Part shown: in pieces, positions 23,297-23,923 of the stretch
Layout of the letters: each line of letters begins with the position of its first letter
Position numbering within the stretch: position 1 is the first letter of the stretch
Assembly (NCBI GenBank): GCA_029983435.1
Contig: JASBZN010000003.1
Coordinates: 1 to 23,923 of the forward strand
Length of the DNA stretch: 23,923 nucleotides
Direction: 5' to 3'
Origin: Urinicoccus sp.
Lineage (GTDB): Bacteria > Bacillota > Clostridia > Tissierellales > Peptoniphilaceae
Program-made: the position numbers and the translations under genes
The notes under the pieces: generated by a model
Told to the model about the DNA's origin: nothing
The model's input: the letters and a program-made list of their open reading frames with translations, nothing else
The model's database searches: none

Positions 23297-23801
23297 ACTT
23301 TCCATCTTCAATGGTTAGAATCCTATCTGCCACGCCTTTGGCAAAGCTTTCGTCATGAGTGACAATGAGAATCGTCATTCCCTTGTCTACCAACCTTTTT
23401 AAAAGGTCCTTAATGGCTTTTTTTGAATCCTCATCCAAGGCCGAAGTAGGTTCATCTAGACAAAGAACCTTAGGATTTTCCATACAAGCTCGGGCAATAG
23501 CCACCCTTTGTTGTTGCCCCCCCGAAAGAAACTCAGGAAAAGCCTCTTTCTTTTCCAAGATGCCCATTAATTTTAATAATTGATGGGCTTTTTCTTTGGC
23601 TTTTTCCATGTCCCTGTGGTGGTAAGTAGAAGCCAAAAGCAGGTTGTCTTCTACAGACAGGTTTGGAAAGAGTTGGTAGTCTTGAAAAACCAAACCAATA
23701 TCCTGGCTCTTTAATGGTTCCTTATCCCAAAGGGCCTGGCCTTGGTCCAAACTTTCTAGACCCAAAAGACAGCGAAGAAAGGTCGTCTTTCCTTCCCCAC
23801 T
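23283..23801 (-). CDS. Amino-acid-type ABC transporter ATPase, 5' end missing at a chimeric junction
   Basis: The readable part gives about 172 residues, from SGEGKTT (the end of Walker A) to EDGKFIDQ. It contains GLVFQDYQLFPNLSVEDN (Q-loop), FLSGGQQQRVAIARA (signature), VLCLDEPTSALD (Walker B) and VTHDE (switch). This matches GlnQ-type ATPases that drive import of polar amino acids. The preceding Gly-Pro or Gly-Ser of the P-loop and the first ~30 residues are missing. Upstream the frame continues into unrelated sequence (MREK...), so the ATG at 23855 is not real. The membrane and binding-protein genes would lie beyond the window. Confidence 0.88.
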   Translation of the reverse strand, partial: SGEGKTTFLRCLLGLESLDQGQALWDKEPLKSQDIGLVFQDYQLFPNLSVEDNLLLASTYHHRDMEKAKEKAHQLLKLMGILEKKEAFPEFLSGGQQQRVAIARACMENPKVLCLDEPTSALDEDSKKAIKDLLKRLVDKGMTILIVTHDESFAKGVADRILTIEDGKFIDQ

Positions 23802-23923
23802 TTTCTCCCTCATCCGCCCACCCCAGTGGACACGCAGGCCTCTGATGCCACTCACCTCTGTGTCTCTCTCTCTCCACCATGACTTCCCCCTCCCGTCTGT
23901 CTGTCCTATCTCATGTCCATGCC
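23802..23923. other. Non-bacterial sequence at the contig end (probable chimera)
   Basis: From about 23802 the base composition changes to C- and T-rich, GC-rich DNA with a (TC)n tract (CTCTGTGTCTCTCTCTCTCC). It encodes nothing plausible and interrupts a P-loop that should continue. It resembles vertebrate intergenic DNA more than the rest of the window. The likely origin is host or library contamination joined during assembly. Confidence 0.75.

Noticed and set aside
23802..23855. N-terminus of the ABC ATPase starting at 23855
   Set aside because: The residues before SGEGKTT have no ABC character and come from the foreign CT-rich stretch.

Overview
The window is AT-rich DNA, most likely from an anaerobic low-G+C Firmicute. 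The gene content and protein style fit Tissierellia/Peptoniphilaceae (Peptoniphilus or Anaerococcus relatives) best, but no 16S rRNA or other marker here proves it. Genes are compact, with strong AGGAGG-type ribosome binding sites and clear sigma-A promoters. The only complete ribonucleotide reductase in view is the B12-dependent class II enzyme. The last ~120 bases look like vertebrate DNA joined to the contig end, so the true bacterial sequence appears to stop near 23801.

Layout. 1-3310 is leftward: the 5' end of a MATE efflux pump, nrdJ, and a membrane-anchored glucosaminidase whose ideal start codon is one base out of frame. 3396-7364 is a tightly coupled rightward operon: pepF, an RmlD-like NDP-sugar reductase and a dicarboxylate/amino-acid:cation symporter, closed by a strong terminator. 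7418-7589 holds a predicted small RNA on the minus strand whose promoter overlaps that of mgsA (methylglyoxal synthase). 8264-9588 has a three-TM protein, a broken permease gene and a small acidic protein downstream of rlmH. 10183-15477 has a divergent ATP-grasp-like protein, an ABC-2 exporter pair preceded by a 31-bp perfect palindrome, and an LtaS-like sulfatase. 15623-17987 is a leftward envelope operon (DUF4300 lipoprotein, mscS with an in-frame TGA, PepSY lipoprotein). 18101-18981 has a DUF3783 protein and the stress protein GlsB/YeaQ.

The main discovery candidate is the ~1 kb gap 18982-19986. On the minus strand it has the layout of a long structured RNA of about 530 nt. In order it shows a promoter matching the sigma-B consensus (GTTTAA-N13-GGGTAT), a 9-bp 5' hairpin, an 18-bp two-part helix joining the 5' and 3' ends across 425 nt, an internal three-way junction, and an intrinsic terminator. 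The stress gene glsB, 0.9 kb away, has a near-identical promoter with the same 13-nt spacer, which suggests a shared stress regulon. I could not assign the RNA to a known class.

The region right of the RNA (19987-23296) is nucleotide/NAD salvage: pncB and a 5'-nucleotidase-like phosphoesterase in one operon. A converging amino-acid-type ABC ATPase gene follows, cut off inside its Walker A motif by the chimeric end.
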